From the NCBI RefSeq assembly GCF_009602465.1, contig NZ_WBKP01000003.1, positions 78,748 to 142,747 of the forward strand: a DNA stretch of 64,000 nucleotides, read 5' to 3'. The first letter of the stretch is position 1. Each line of letters begins with the position of its first letter. A program made the position numbers and the translations under genes. This document shows, in pieces, positions 1-8,319 of this stretch. Below the pieces are notes generated by a model. That model searched no databases. It was not told where the DNA came from and saw only the letters and a list, made by a program, of their open reading frames with translations. The DNA comes from Cumulibacter manganitolerans (GTDB lineage Bacteria > Actinomycetota > Actinomycetes > Mycobacteriales > Antricoccaceae).

Positions 1-2
1 CC

Positions 3-332
3 TGGACCATCAGTCTCTTGGCGCAGGAAGTGGCAATGTCGCGAAGCCAGCTCAGCCGAACGTTCAGCCAGCAAGTCGGGCTGTCACCTTTCCGCTTCCT
101 AACGGAGAGTCGCCTTACGGAGTTTACGCGCCTTGTCGAGGAGACCGACCTTCCCATCTACGTTGCTGCTCGTCAGGTGGGCTGGGGGGACCCTCGTGTG
201 GCTGCGTCCTGGTTCCGACGACGATTCGGTGTTTCTCCTACACATTTTCGATCACACCCACACGCCAGCCATACCGATGATCTGGCAAGCCGTCGGCTAC
301 GCAAGCACGGTCGCGAGGCGGCGGATGCGTAA
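3..332 (+). CDS. AraC-family regulator, C-terminal DNA-binding part (5' partial)
   Basis: The reading frame is open from the window edge, so the start is missing. The visible 109 residues match an AraC/XylS C-terminal domain: a first helix-turn-helix around SLAQEVAMSRSQLSRTF, then GLSPFRFL, a linker helix, and a second helix-turn-helix ending in FRRRFGVSPTHFR. Such domains bind direct-repeat DNA sites. The tail after FRSH is short and basic. Its N-terminal effector domain, if any, lies outside the window. It sits 218 bases upstream of the ardC-like gene. Whether it is ICE cargo or a control gene of the element cannot be decided. Confidence 0.8.
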   Translation, partial: WTISLLAQEVAMSRSQLSRTFSQQVGLSPFRFLTESRLTEFTRLVEETDLPIYVAARQVGWGDPRVAASWFRRRFGVSPTHFRSHPHASHTDDLASRRLRKHGREAADA

Positions 333-481
333 CTTGTCGCGCAACATGCGCCGCAAGACTCGACTTCATCGCGCGGCTCTAGGCGCAGGAGGCGCAAGGG
401 GCTAGAGAGGACCAATACGTCGGGTTTCATCACGGAGCCTGACGGTCGTCATCTTCCTCGTCCGTCTCGTCTCATTGATCT

Positions 482-493
482 ACCTGGCGCACC
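482..493 (+). repeat. ACCTGGCG motif, copy 1 (weakest)
   Basis: ACCTGGCGCACC lies 57 bases before the chosen start of the ardC-like gene. It is a partial match to the motif best seen at 14561-14574. Confidence 0.3.
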
Positions 494-549
494 TTGCGGT
501 CGCACGGTCGCTCCCTCTTGGGGTGACCCAGGCGGAGGGAGGCCAGACG

Positions 550-1635
550 GTGGCTGCGAACGAGGACAAGCAGGCGACGCTCGACGTGCTGGAAGAGCGC
601 ATCGTGCGCTCGGTCGAGGAGCTGGTGTCGGGCGATGACTGGCGGCGGGCGATGGAGTTCGCGGCGAGGTTCCGCACGCGCTCGTTCAACAACACGCTGC
701 TGATCTGGGTGCAGCATTTGGAAGCCTACGAACAGGGGCGGGTGCCGACGCCTACGCCGACGTGGGTTGCCGGGTACAACGACTGGCGGAAGATGGGTCG
801 CTGGCCGGAGAAGGACGGCGGCTATCGGATTCGCGGTCCGGTCAAGGCGAGGTTCGCCTCAGCGACCCCGCGCGACCCGGCGTCGTGGCGGCGGCTGGGC
901 AAGTGGGAGAAGCCGCGGCCCAGCGAGGTCGTGCGTCGCCGGATCGTCAACGTCGTCCCGGCCTATGTGTGGGATGTGTCGAGGACGCACGGCGCATCGC
1001 TTCCTGAGCTGCCGCGTCCGAGGCTGCTGGAAGGCGAAGCCCCCGCCGGCCTCTGGGAAGGCTTGGCCGGGCAGGCGGAGTCGCTGGGGTTCGAGGTGCT
1101 GCGGATGCCGCGCGACCGCATGGAGCGGGGCGCGAACGGCTGCACCGACTTCGAGACCCGTCAGTTGATGGTCTGTGCGGACATGGACCCGGCCGCGCAG
1201 GTCAAGACCATCGCGCACGAGCTGGCGCATGTCCGGCTGGATGGCCCGAACCAGCAGGACGACGCCCGCGAGCATCGCGGGATCAGCGAGGTACGGGCCG
1301 AGTCCGTGGCGCTGATGATCGCCGCCGCGCACGGCATGGACACCAGCGACTACACGATCCCGTATGTCGCCGGCTGGGCGGCCAAGGTGGACGGGAAAGA
1401 CCCGGTGGCGGTCGTGCGCGCTACGGGCGAGCAGGTGCGCAGCACCGCATTCGACATCCTCGACAAGCTCGACACGCCGCAGCTCGGCAACGGCAACCCG
1501 TTGTCCCTGCGGGTGGACGGCCCACAGCGCACGCCGCAGGCTCAGGAGACGCCAGAACAGGCGCCGCGCCGGGTCGAGCCGCTGCCGGAACGGGAGACAC
1601 CGGCGGCTCCGGTCGGCTCGGGACGGGGCCTGTGA
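550..1635 (+). CDS. ArdC-like antirestriction protein with zincin domain
   Basis: The protein has 361 residues. Residues 1-150 resemble the ArdC N-terminal single-strand DNA-binding domain, including the SFNNTLLIW block and the WVAGYNDWRKMGR block. The second half is an ImmA/IrrE-type metallopeptidase domain with HELAH at 223-227 and a downstream acidic ligand in EVRAES. ArdC proteins protect incoming DNA from host restriction during conjugation (family knowledge). The GTG at 550 was chosen because GGAGGGAGG (534-542) sits 7 bases before it. The open frame reaches further upstream to 475, but without a comparable ribosome site. The gene overlaps the next start by one base (TGATG). The tail after residue 325 is proline- and glutamate-rich and probably disordered. 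Confidence 0.85.
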   Translation: MAANEDKQATLDVLEERIVRSVEELVSGDDWRRAMEFAARFRTRSFNNTLLIWVQHLEAYEQGRVPTPTPTWVAGYNDWRKMGRWPEKDGGYRIRGPVKARFASATPRDPASWRRLGKWEKPRPSEVVRRRIVNVVPAYVWDVSRTHGASLPELPRPRLLEGEAPAGLWEGLAGQAESLGFEVLRMPRDRMERGANGCTDFETRQLMVCADMDPAAQVKTIAHELAHVRLDGPNQQDDAREHRGISEVRAESVALMIAAAHGMDTSDYTIPYVAGWAAKVDGKDPVAVVRATGEQVRSTAFDILDKLDTPQLGNGNPLSLRVDGPQRTPQAQETPEQAPRRVEPLPERETPAAPVGSGRGL

Positions 1636-2549
1636 TGGTCGCCGCCGCGACGGCTGCCGCCGTGTTCGGTCAGCTCGACGGGGCGCCGCTGCCGGTCGCG
1701 GCGCGCGAGCTGGCGCGAGCCGGGGTGCCGGTGTTCCCCTGCGCGCCGGGCGGGAAGCGCCCGATCCCGGAGCGCGGGTTCCACGAGGCCAGCATCGACC
1801 TGGACCGGGTTGAGGGGTGGTGGCGGTCGCGGCCGACCGCGAACATCGGCATCCCGACCGGCGCCGCCTCGGGGCTGGTCGTGATCGACGTGGATGTGCA
1901 CGGGGTCAACGGGTATGCCGCCTATGCGCGTGCGGCGCGGGCCGGGCTGGTCCCGGAGCCGTTGGCGGTCGTGCGCACGCCCACCGGCGGACAGCACGCC
2001 TACTTCCCGGCCGACTCGCACCAGGCGCAACGATCCTGGCAGGCCGGGAAGGTCGGCATCGACTGCCGCGGCGACGGCGGCTACATCATCGCGCCGCCCT
2101 CGTTGCTGCGGCTGGACGGCGTGCGCACCCCGTACCGGATCGAGCAGGCCGCGGCCGGTGCTGCCCGGCCGATAGATGCGGGCCGGCTGCGGGACTTCCT
2201 TGATCCTCGGCCCGCGCCCCGGCCGCGCCTCGCGGGGCCGGCGCGGCGGGAGGACGCGGAGCGGCTGGCAACGTGGCTGGGCCGGCAGGCCACCGACCGC
2301 AATCTCAAACTCTTCTGGGCCTCCTGCCGGTTGGCTGAGGGCGGGGTGCCGCTCGGGGATGCCCTGGACGCGATGGTGACGGCCGCGCAGTCGGATTTCG
2401 GGGAGCGGGAAATCACTCGCACCGTCTACAGCGCCTATCGCAGCGTCGGCGTCGGAGCCCGGCGGGACCGTCCCGCCGCATCGTCTTCGGGCGAGTTCGC
2501 TCGCGGGAACGTGCAGCAGCGGGCGCCCGCCACGCGGGGGCTGCCATGA
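1635..2549 (+). CDS. Bifunctional DNA primase/polymerase (Prim-Pol) domain protein
   Basis: The protein has 304 residues. The N-terminal 200 residues form a Prim-Pol domain: GVPVFPCAPGGKRPI, then the metal-binding pair in VVIDVDVHG (D85 and D87), and a catalytic His in TGGQHAYF (H121). The conserved end IDCRGDGGYIIAPPS is present. The C-terminal part is helical and could be a primase accessory domain. No helicase domain is fused, so a helicase would have to be supplied elsewhere. Likely role: priming replication or second-strand synthesis of the ICE (inferred). It is translationally coupled to ardC by TGATG and to the next gene by ATGA. Confidence 0.85.
   Translation: MVAAATAAAVFGQLDGAPLPVAARELARAGVPVFPCAPGGKRPIPERGFHEASIDLDRVEGWWRSRPTANIGIPTGAASGLVVIDVDVHGVNGYAAYARAARAGLVPEPLAVVRTPTGGQHAYFPADSHQAQRSWQAGKVGIDCRGDGGYIIAPPSLLRLDGVRTPYRIEQAAAGAARPIDAGRLRDFLDPRPAPRPRLAGPARREDAERLATWLGRQATDRNLKLFWASCRLAEGGVPLGDALDAMVTAAQSDFGEREITRTVYSAYRSVGVGARRDRPAASSSGEFARGNVQQRAPATRGLP
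2460..2478. repeat. Perfect palindrome CGGCGGGAC/GTCCCGCCG inside the primase gene
   Basis: Nine-base arms flank a single C. The same GGCGGGAC word builds a larger palindrome inside the ParB-like gene at 5040-5066, with the arm order reversed. Confidence 0.6.
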
Positions 2550-3256
2550 AGGAGCTGCGCGGCCGCCGGTGGGCGGTCATCACCTCGGTCGCCGGGACGG
2601 TGTTCATCGCCGCCGGCGCGTTCTGGTTGTCGTTCACGTCCCTGGCCGACCTTGCCCGCCGCTCCGGGATCGGGGCCGGGCAGGCGTGGGCGTGGCCGCT
2701 GATCGTCGATGGCGTGATCGTGGTCTCCACGGTCGCCGTGGTGGCCCTCGCCGGTGAGCGGGCGGCGTGGTATCCGTGGGTGCTGCTGGTCGGCGGCGCC
2801 GCAGTGTCGGTGACGGCGAACTCGCTGCACGCGGTGGTCGCGGCCGACGCCGACGTGCCCGGCCCGCTCGCGGCCGCGGTCGCTGCTGTGCCGCCGGTCG
2901 TGTTGCTGGCGATCACGCATCTGACCGTCGTGCTGACCCGCGCCACCGCACGCCCCGCTACTGCGCCCGAGGTGCCACCGGCTGTCGAGCCGATCACCCC
3001 CGTGCCACAGCGCGAGGCGGCACCTCTCGACCCGCCACCTGCGGAGGCACGCGTCGCCGCTGCGGATGCGGACGGCGGGCCGGATCGTCGGGTGCTCGCG
3101 GCAGAGCTGCGCGAGCAGGACTGGTCGAACAAGGCCATCGCCCGGCACCTGGGCGTGCATCCCTCGACGGTGGGTCGCTGGCTGCCTCGTGCTCACCAGT
3201 CCGATGAGGCGGACCCCTCCGGGTCGCAGCCCGAGATGGAAGGAGCCCTGCCATGA
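2546..3256 (+). CDS. DUF2637-type membrane protein with C-terminal helix-turn-helix
   Basis: The protein has 236 residues. Four hydrophobic segments lie at about 12-32, 49-68, 75-95 and 108-128. A Pro/Ala-rich linker (130-175) follows, then a helix-turn-helix around WSNKAIARHLGVHPSTVGRWL (about 192-213). DUF2637 proteins recur in actinobacterial plasmids and ICEs. Their function is not established. The layout predicts a membrane-tethered DNA-binding protein, which could anchor element DNA near the transfer channel or control its genes (inference). It is coupled to both neighbours by ATGA overlaps. Confidence 0.75.
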   Translation: MKELRGRRWAVITSVAGTVFIAAGAFWLSFTSLADLARRSGIGAGQAWAWPLIVDGVIVVSTVAVVALAGERAAWYPWVLLVGGAAVSVTANSLHAVVAADADVPGPLAAAVAAVPPVVLLAITHLTVVLTRATARPATAPEVPPAVEPITPVPQREAAPLDPPPAEARVAAADADGGPDRRVLAAELREQDWSNKAIARHLGVHPSTVGRWLPRAHQSDEADPSGSQPEMEGALP

Positions 3257-3657
3257 ATGACGAGGACCGGATGCGGGAGCGGCCTCACTCCGAGCCCAAG
3301 CCGCCGCCCCGTGAGCTGAACGACCCGAACCCGGCCGAGGCGACCGAAGCCGCGGGGACGCCGGATGCGGTCAAGGCCGCCGAGTCACGCAAGGCCGCGA
3401 AGGAGAGGCTGGCGCGGGTACGGGGCCGGGGCGTGGATTGGGTGCGCCCGACCGACCTGCTCGCCCAAGGTGGCGGCGCGCTGTCCCGCCGGGGCATCGA
3501 CCGGACCGCCGATATGAACCGGCTCGTGCGCGCCCCGATTGAGAAGGGCGCGCGCTGGGTCGCCGAGCGAGCCAAGCGGCTGCCGCCTCTGAGCGCGTTC
3601 GGCCGTCGCGGCGGCGCCGAGCAGGGACCGCGCCGCTCCGGGGTCGGGATGAGGTAG
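3253..3657 (+). CDS. Small hydrophilic ICE protein, unknown function
   Basis: The protein has 134 residues. It is charged, with a Pro/Glu-rich N-terminus, a basic helix around KAAKERLARVRGRGVDWVRPTDLL, and a basic C-terminus. No membrane segment or known domain was recognised. It starts in an ATGA overlap with the DUF2637-type gene, so it is probably made in proportion to it. The basic second half would suit nucleic-acid or protein binding, but nothing shows this directly. Confidence 0.6.
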   Translation: MNDEDRMRERPHSEPKPPPRELNDPNPAEATEAAGTPDAVKAAESRKAAKERLARVRGRGVDWVRPTDLLAQGGGALSRRGIDRTADMNRLVRAPIEKGARWVAERAKRLPPLSAFGRRGGAEQGPRRSGVGMR

Positions 3658-3694
3658 CCGGGTGGTGATGAGTCATGGGCGCCCACTCCACAAA

Positions 3695-3730
3695 GGCGAG
3701 ACCCGCAGTCGTCTGCGGGTGCACCTCGCC
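3695..3730 (+). promoter_or_regulatory. Hairpin in the leader of the 3750 gene
   Basis: The outer stem GGCGAG/CTCGCC encloses the inner stem ACCCGCA/TGCGGGT with a six-base loop. It ends four bases before the ribosome site GGGAGGT (3734-3740), so it could gate translation or stabilise the mRNA. There is no T-run after it, which argues against a terminator. Confidence 0.5.
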
Positions 3731-3734
3731 GCCG
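3722..3734 (+). repeat. ACCT-motif copy, variant CACCTCGCCGCCG
   Basis: The site lies 16 bases before the ATG at 3750 and overlaps the 3' arm of the leader hairpin. Confidence 0.4.
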
Positions 3735-3749
3735 GGAGGTGCCCAGACC

Positions 3750-4631
3750 ATGACCAACGACACCAGCACCATGAGCGAGAGTAGCGGCCGGCCGGCTGAG
3801 GACTACCGCACCAGCGAGGGCTTGCGTGCCCTGCTGAAACGGCTCCACGCCGCCGGTCGCGGCGCCTGGGAGCACGACCCGGTGGCGGCAGAGCTGATGG
3901 CGTTCGCGGCTGAGAAGTACGCGGCGCTGGCGCACAAGCACCGGCTCGATCCGTGGGAGGCCGCGTCGGCGGCGTTCGACGTGATGCGCACCAAGGCCGC
4001 CCGCACCGCCGATGACCCGTGGGCGGTCATCACGCACGCGGTGCGGATCACCTGCATCGCCGAGGAACGCGGCCAAGGGCTGCTGTGCTCGACCCACCAG
4101 GCACGCCGACCCCGCTACTCGATATTCCACGACCCCGAACGGCTTTCCGACCGCGAGAACGTCCTGAGCGACTACCATCCCGCGTTCCAGATCAAGGACG
4201 CCCACGACCACGACGACGCCCCGGAGCAGGCACCGGCCGAGCCGGCGGCGACCACGGCGGCGTCGGCGGTCGAGGACGCGATCACGCTGCTGATGCTGCT
4301 GGACTGGCCGGAGGGCACGGCACGCTCGGCGGTGGAGCACGTCTGCGTGGCGCTGACCCGCGTCGGGACCCGACACACCGCCTACGAGACGCTGCGACGC
4401 GACAAGCACGCCAGAGCCCTGATCGACCTTCCGGGACGCTCCTGGGCGGTGCTGCTGCGCGCCCTGCTCGGCTGCCCGGACCCGGCGCTCGCGGCGACCG
4501 GCGCGGGACGCGGCGTGCTGTTGCGGCTGCTGATCGGCGAGACGTTGCCGGTGCTGCTGCGCGATGACGACCTCGTGCTCACCCTCTCCCTGGCTACACC
4601 GGGTACGACGAAGGCGCGGGGTGCGGGATGA
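3750..4631 (+). CDS. Conserved ICE protein, unknown function
   Basis: The protein has 293 residues and is mostly alpha-helical. Features include a helix around residues 25-60 and a conserved-looking WEAASAAFDVMRTKAART stretch, followed by an ITHAVRITCIAEERGQGLL block that resembles regulatory or sigma-like helices in composition only. No catalytic motif is visible. The ATG at 3750 follows GGGAGGT at 9-base spacing, so upstream in-frame starts are unlikely. The stop overlaps the ParB-like start as ATGA. That coupling makes a joint role in element maintenance or copy control plausible. Confidence 0.55.
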   Translation: MTNDTSTMSESSGRPAEDYRTSEGLRALLKRLHAAGRGAWEHDPVAAELMAFAAEKYAALAHKHRLDPWEAASAAFDVMRTKAARTADDPWAVITHAVRITCIAEERGQGLLCSTHQARRPRYSIFHDPERLSDRENVLSDYHPAFQIKDAHDHDDAPEQAPAEPAATTAASAVEDAITLLMLLDWPEGTARSAVEHVCVALTRVGTRHTAYETLRRDKHARALIDLPGRSWAVLLRALLGCPDPALAATGAGRGVLLRLLIGETLPVLLRDDDLVLTLSLATPGTTKARGAG

Positions 4632-5647
4632 GCGCGCCGGCCGGACACATCGAGCTGGAGCGGGCGGTGGACTCCATCACGGTCGGCCATCGGCATCGCA
4701 CGGACCTGGGCGACCTCGACGCGCTAGCGGCCTCGATCGACCGGGATGGGCTGTTGCAGCCGCCGACGATCACCCCGGACGGGGTGCTGGTGTGCGGGGC
4801 GCGCCGGCTGGCGGCGATCAAGAAGCTCGGCTGGCGTCGAGTCAGCGTGTGGGTGCGCTCCGGTATCTCGGACCGGCTGGGGCATCTGTTGGCCGAGCAG
4901 GACGACAACCAGCTCCACAAGCCGCTCACCCCGATCGAGGCCGAGGCGCTGTACCGGGAGATCAAGGAACTCATGGCCGAGGACGCCGCCCGCCGCAAGG
5001 CCAAGACCCAGTTCCACGAGGGCCACGAGCCAGGAAAGCATGGTCCCGCCGATTCGGCGGGACCATCGGACTCGCACCAGCTCGGAGATGCTCGTGCGCA
5101 TGCGGCACGGATGGTGACCGGCTCGTCCTCCTACACCCGGCTGGAACAGATCGGGTACGTGCGACGCTTGGCTGACGACCCGACTGCCTCCGAGACGGTG
5201 CGCGCCCAGGCACGGGACGGAGTGACGCAGATCGAGGCCGGCGCGCCGGTCAACCCGATCTTCCAACGCCTTCACGACACCCAAGCCGAGGCCGACAGCG
5301 AGCGGGACCGGCGGTTGCACGAGCTGGCCGACGAAGCCCTGGCCCGCGTCCACGCCACCAAGACCCGCAAGGCCAGCAAGCCGGCCACGCCGAAGCGTCG
5401 ACCAGCCGCCGAGGACGAGGGGCCGGCGCGGTACCCGGTGCGGGCGTTCGTGCTGACCTGGGCCGACCTGGAAGGGTGGTGGACCCACTACGACGTGGAC
5501 GAGCTGGCTGTCGGGCTCACCGATGAGCAGGCCGAGGCGTTCTTCGTCGCCGTCGAGGGCACCACCGAGTTCGCCGACCAGCTCCGTACCGCCCGCACCA
5601 CCGCCGCCTCTGAGTCGGCGGGCCGGCCGCTGCTGCGCGCCCTCTGA
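4628..5647 (+). CDS. ParB/Srx-fold N-terminal domain protein
   Basis: The protein has 339 residues. Residues 8-100 carry a ParB-like nuclease fold with the G-x-RR box in VCGARRLAAIKKLGW and LAEQDDNQLHKPLTPIEAEALY, as in ParB and ICE-encoded ParB-like proteins. The centre (130-220) is helical and the C-terminal third (about 265-335) contains a tryptophan-rich segment (TWADLEGWWTHYDVDEL) of unknown role. There is no ParA partner beside it. Functions in the family range from partition to transcription control, and none is proven here. A 27-base palindrome lies in its coding sequence near residue 140. Confidence 0.75.
   Translation: MSAPAGHIELERAVDSITVGHRHRTDLGDLDALAASIDRDGLLQPPTITPDGVLVCGARRLAAIKKLGWRRVSVWVRSGISDRLGHLLAEQDDNQLHKPLTPIEAEALYREIKELMAEDAARRKAKTQFHEGHEPGKHGPADSAGPSDSHQLGDARAHAARMVTGSSSYTRLEQIGYVRRLADDPTASETVRAQARDGVTQIEAGAPVNPIFQRLHDTQAEADSERDRRLHELADEALARVHATKTRKASKPATPKRRPAAEDEGPARYPVRAFVLTWADLEGWWTHYDVDELAVGLTDEQAEAFFVAVEGTTEFADQLRTARTTAASESAGRPLLRAL
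5040..5066. repeat. Perfect 13-bp inverted repeat inside the ParB-like gene
   Basis: The arms ATGGTCCCGCCGA and TCGGCGGGACCAT flank one T. The site falls in the linker-coding part of the gene (protein sequence GKHGPADSAGPSDSH), where the amino acids look unconstrained. It could be a DNA-binding site or an mRNA hairpin. Confidence 0.7.
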
Positions 5648-5688
5648 TCCGCGCCGCCGTCGTCGCTCTCGTCGTTCGGGGCGGTGAG

Positions 5689-5702
5689 CACCTGGCGGTA
5701 TG
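5689..5702 (+). repeat. ACCT-motif copy CACCTGGCGGTATG
   Basis: Its last three bases are the start codon of the next gene. Confidence 0.55.
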
Positions 5703-6389
5703 AAGACGAATCCCGCCTCCTGGTCCCGTGGCCGCCTGATCGCCGTGATTGCCGTCGGCCTCGTCCTGCTGATCCTGGTCGGCATCGGCGTCTACGGGCT
5801 GATCGCCGGCCCGCAACGACCTGCCGCACCTGATCCCGGACAGGACCCCACGGTCACCGCGCCGGGTGAGACCGGGCCGAGTACGTCGCGGCTGCCGCGG
5901 GTCATGCCGTCCAGCGATCCCGACGAGTTTGCCCGCAACGTCGCCGAGGCCCTGTTCGCGTGGGATACTGGCTCGGGGCTGATGCCCTTGGACTACACCA
6001 GCGTGATCCTCGCGGTGGGCGACCCGTCCGGCACCGAGCAGGCCGGCCTCGCCGCCGACATCGCCTCGTATCTGCCCTCGCGTGAGGCGTGGATCGAGCT
6101 GCGCAGGTACGCCACCACTCAGCACCTCACCATCGAGTCCTCGTTCGTGCCCGAGGCATGGGACACCGCGGTCGAGCAGGCCCAGCCCGGCCAGCTCCCG
6201 CGTGGTGCGACCGCGGTCACGATCGAGGGAACCCGGCACCGTGAGGGCGTCTGGAACGGCGAGACGGTCACGAGCGAGCATCCGGTTTCGTTCACCGTGT
6301 TCCTGGCCTGCCCGCCTCCGGCGCCGGAGTTCCGCACCGGCCTGTGTCATGTGCTGCGCCTGTCGCAGCTCGACAACCCGCTGCGATGA
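5700..6389 (+). CDS. Single-pass membrane protein, VirB8/TcpC-like candidate
   Basis: The protein has 229 residues. It has one N-terminal transmembrane helix (about 11-36), a Pro/Thr-rich linker, and a soluble domain outside the membrane from about residue 70. This layout, and the position just before the wall hydrolase and pilin-like genes, match VirB8/TcpC-type scaffold proteins of Gram-positive T4SSs. The sequence alone does not prove the fold. A conventional Shine-Dalgarno site is not evident; the ATG is embedded in the recurrent CACCTGGCGG motif. Confidence 0.55.
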   Translation: MKTNPASWSRGRLIAVIAVGLVLLILVGIGVYGLIAGPQRPAAPDPGQDPTVTAPGETGPSTSRLPRVMPSSDPDEFARNVAEALFAWDTGSGLMPLDYTSVILAVGDPSGTEQAGLAADIASYLPSREAWIELRRYATTQHLTIESSFVPEAWDTAVEQAQPGQLPRGATAVTIEGTRHREGVWNGETVTSEHPVSFTVFLACPPPAPEFRTGLCHVLRLSQLDNPLR

Positions 6390-6402
6390 CAGAGGGCGCG
6401 TC

Positions 6403-8040
6403 GTGGTCAAGAAGCTCCTCATCCTCGGACTCGCCTTCGTCCTGTTCGGCCCTGCCTGTGTCCTGCTGGCGATCGGCGTGCTGATGAATCCCGCCGCCGC
6501 GAACTGCGCCGTCCCCGGCGGCAGCGTCACCGTGGGCAACATCCCCGAATCGCTGACCGTCACCACGCAGGACGGCACCACATTCACGCTGAACCGGCAG
6601 CAGCTCACGCACGCGGCCACGATCATCACAATCGGCAACAGCATCGAGGGTGTAGGGCGGCCCGGCATCACGATCGCGCTGATGGCCGCGCTCACCGAGA
6701 GCACCCTGCGCCAGCTCGCCAACACGGGCGCCTACCCCGAGTCCGCGAACTACCCCAACGATGGCAACGGCGGTGACCACGACTCCCTCGGCTTGTTTCA
6801 GATGCGCCCGCAATCGGGTTGGGGAACCGTCGCGGAGCTGATGGACACGAACTATCAGGCCCGCGCGTTCTACGGCGGACCCGATGGCCCGAACTATCCC
6901 TCGCCGCGGGGCCTGCTGGACATTCCCGGCTGGGCGCAGATGGACCCCGGCGAGGCCGCGCAGGCTGTCGAGGTCAGTGCCTATCCTGACCGCTATCGCA
7001 ACTACGAGCCGGTCGCCGAGCGCATCCTCGACGCCCTCACCGGCGCGGCGGGTGCGGCTGGCCCGGCCGCCGCCCCGTTGGCGGCGGGTCCGGTCGCGGA
7101 GTCCTCGCGGGTTGTGTTCCCGCTCCCCGAGGGAACCTGGGTGCTCACCAGCGAGTTCGGGCCGCGCATCCATCCGATTACCGGGGAACCGTCGTTCCAC
7201 ACCGGCACCGACTTCGCCGCCCCGGACGGCACGCCGATCCTCGCCGCCGCGGACGGCACCGTGACCGTGGCCGAGTTCTCCGGCGGCTACGGCGGGCTGA
7301 TCGTCATCGAGCACCAGATTGACGGGCAGACCGTGGCGACCGCGTACGCGCATATGTGGCAGTCCGGCATCCACGTCGCGGCCGGTGACCGGGTGACCGC
7401 GGGTCAGCACATCGGCGATGTCGGCAGCTCCGGGAACAGCACGGGACCGCATCTGCATTTCGAGGTCCGGCCCGGCGGCACGACCGGCGAGGCCGTCGAC
7501 GCCGCAGCGTGGCTCAACGATCACAACGCGGCCGACCTGCCCGAAGCCACGGTCGGCAGCCCCGCCGACTGCGACACCAGCGGCGGCACCGCGGGCGCGC
7601 CGGCCCCATTGGACGGCGACCCCGACCAGATGGTCGATGACCCCACCAGCAGCGGGCAGATCACCGCGCGCATGGCGCACGTCATGGCCCAGGCCCGCGC
7701 CGCCTTCCCCGACACCTCGTGGGCGTGCTACTCGCCCCGTCCCGGCACCGTCTCCGAACACCCGCTGGGCCGCGCCTGTGACGTGACATTCGGCAACGCC
7801 ATCGGCCAGTACCCGACACCCGCGCAACTCGAAGCCGGGTGGGCGCTCACGAACTGGATCAAAGACCACGCCGAGGTCCTGGGCGTGGAGTACCTGATCT
7901 GGCAAGGCCAGATATGGTCCCTCGCACGCGACGCCGAAGGCTGGCGCCCCTACAACGGCGGCGGGATGCACGACCCCGGCAACGTGACCGGCGGGCACTT
8001 CGACCACCTGCACATCACCGTCCAAGCCGGCGGTGCGTAA
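6403..8040 (+). CDS. Three-module cell-wall hydrolase of the T4SS
   Basis: The protein has 545 residues. An N-terminal membrane segment (5-27) is followed by a lysozyme-like module (about 60-200; ALTESTLRQLAN and SLGLFQMRPQSGWGT). Next comes an M23 metallopeptidase with H266-x3-D270 and HLH at 350-352. The C-terminal module carries SEHPLGRACDVTF (H453, D460) and a final FDHLHITV, like the actinobacterial domain found in other wall hydrolases. It would cleave glycan and peptide bonds to open the wall for the conjugation channel (family knowledge). The GTG at 6403 has GAGGG about 7 bases upstream. The open frame continues far upstream but overlaps the previous gene. Confidence 0.85.
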   Translation: MVKKLLILGLAFVLFGPACVLLAIGVLMNPAAANCAVPGGSVTVGNIPESLTVTTQDGTTFTLNRQQLTHAATIITIGNSIEGVGRPGITIALMAALTESTLRQLANTGAYPESANYPNDGNGGDHDSLGLFQMRPQSGWGTVAELMDTNYQARAFYGGPDGPNYPSPRGLLDIPGWAQMDPGEAAQAVEVSAYPDRYRNYEPVAERILDALTGAAGAAGPAAAPLAAGPVAESSRVVFPLPEGTWVLTSEFGPRIHPITGEPSFHTGTDFAAPDGTPILAAADGTVTVAEFSGGYGGLIVIEHQIDGQTVATAYAHMWQSGIHVAAGDRVTAGQHIGDVGSSGNSTGPHLHFEVRPGGTTGEAVDAAAWLNDHNAADLPEATVGSPADCDTSGGTAGAPAPLDGDPDQMVDDPTSSGQITARMAHVMAQARAAFPDTSWACYSPRPGTVSEHPLGRACDVTFGNAIGQYPTPAQLEAGWALTNWIKDHAEVLGVEYLIWQGQIWSLARDAEGWRPYNGGGMHDPGNVTGGHFDHLHITVQAGGA

Positions 8041-8306
8041 TGGACGTGTTCCCCGACTTCGACGGGCTGGGCGGCATCGGTGATCTGAAACAGGTCATCG
8101 GCGCCCTGCTGATGATCGTGCTGATCGTCGCAGTGCTCATGGTGATCGTCTCCGCGATCTGCTGGGCGTTCGGCGCCTCGCACGGCAACCCCGCCCTCGC
8201 CTCCAAAGGCAGGGTCGGGGTGCTCGTCGGCGTCGGAGCCGCCGCGCTCGCCGGCGCCGGGGTCGCGTGGGTGAACTGGCTCATCGCCCTCGGCAACCAG
8301 CTCTGA
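8040..8306 (+). CDS. DUF6112-like two-TM protein, pilin-sized (copy 1)
   Basis: The protein has 88 residues with hydrophobic helices at about 18-42 and 56-82, and a polar loop (GASHGNPALASKGR) between them. The size and topology match VirB2/TrbC-type pilins of ICEs. Proteins of this sequence type are annotated as DUF6112, from memory of the family. No signal peptide is evident. The start ATG shares one base with the stop TAA of the hydrolase. A paralogue follows at 8437. Confidence 0.7.
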   Translation: MDVFPDFDGLGGIGDLKQVIGALLMIVLIVAVLMVIVSAICWAFGASHGNPALASKGRVGVLVGVGAAALAGAGVAWVNWLIALGNQL

Positions 8307-8319
8307 CCCGCACCGAGTC

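Noticed and set aside
4365..4377. Short palindrome GTCGGGACCCGAC in the 3750 gene
   Set aside because: Six-base arms in high-GC coding DNA are expected by chance, and it does not share the full GGCGGGAC word.
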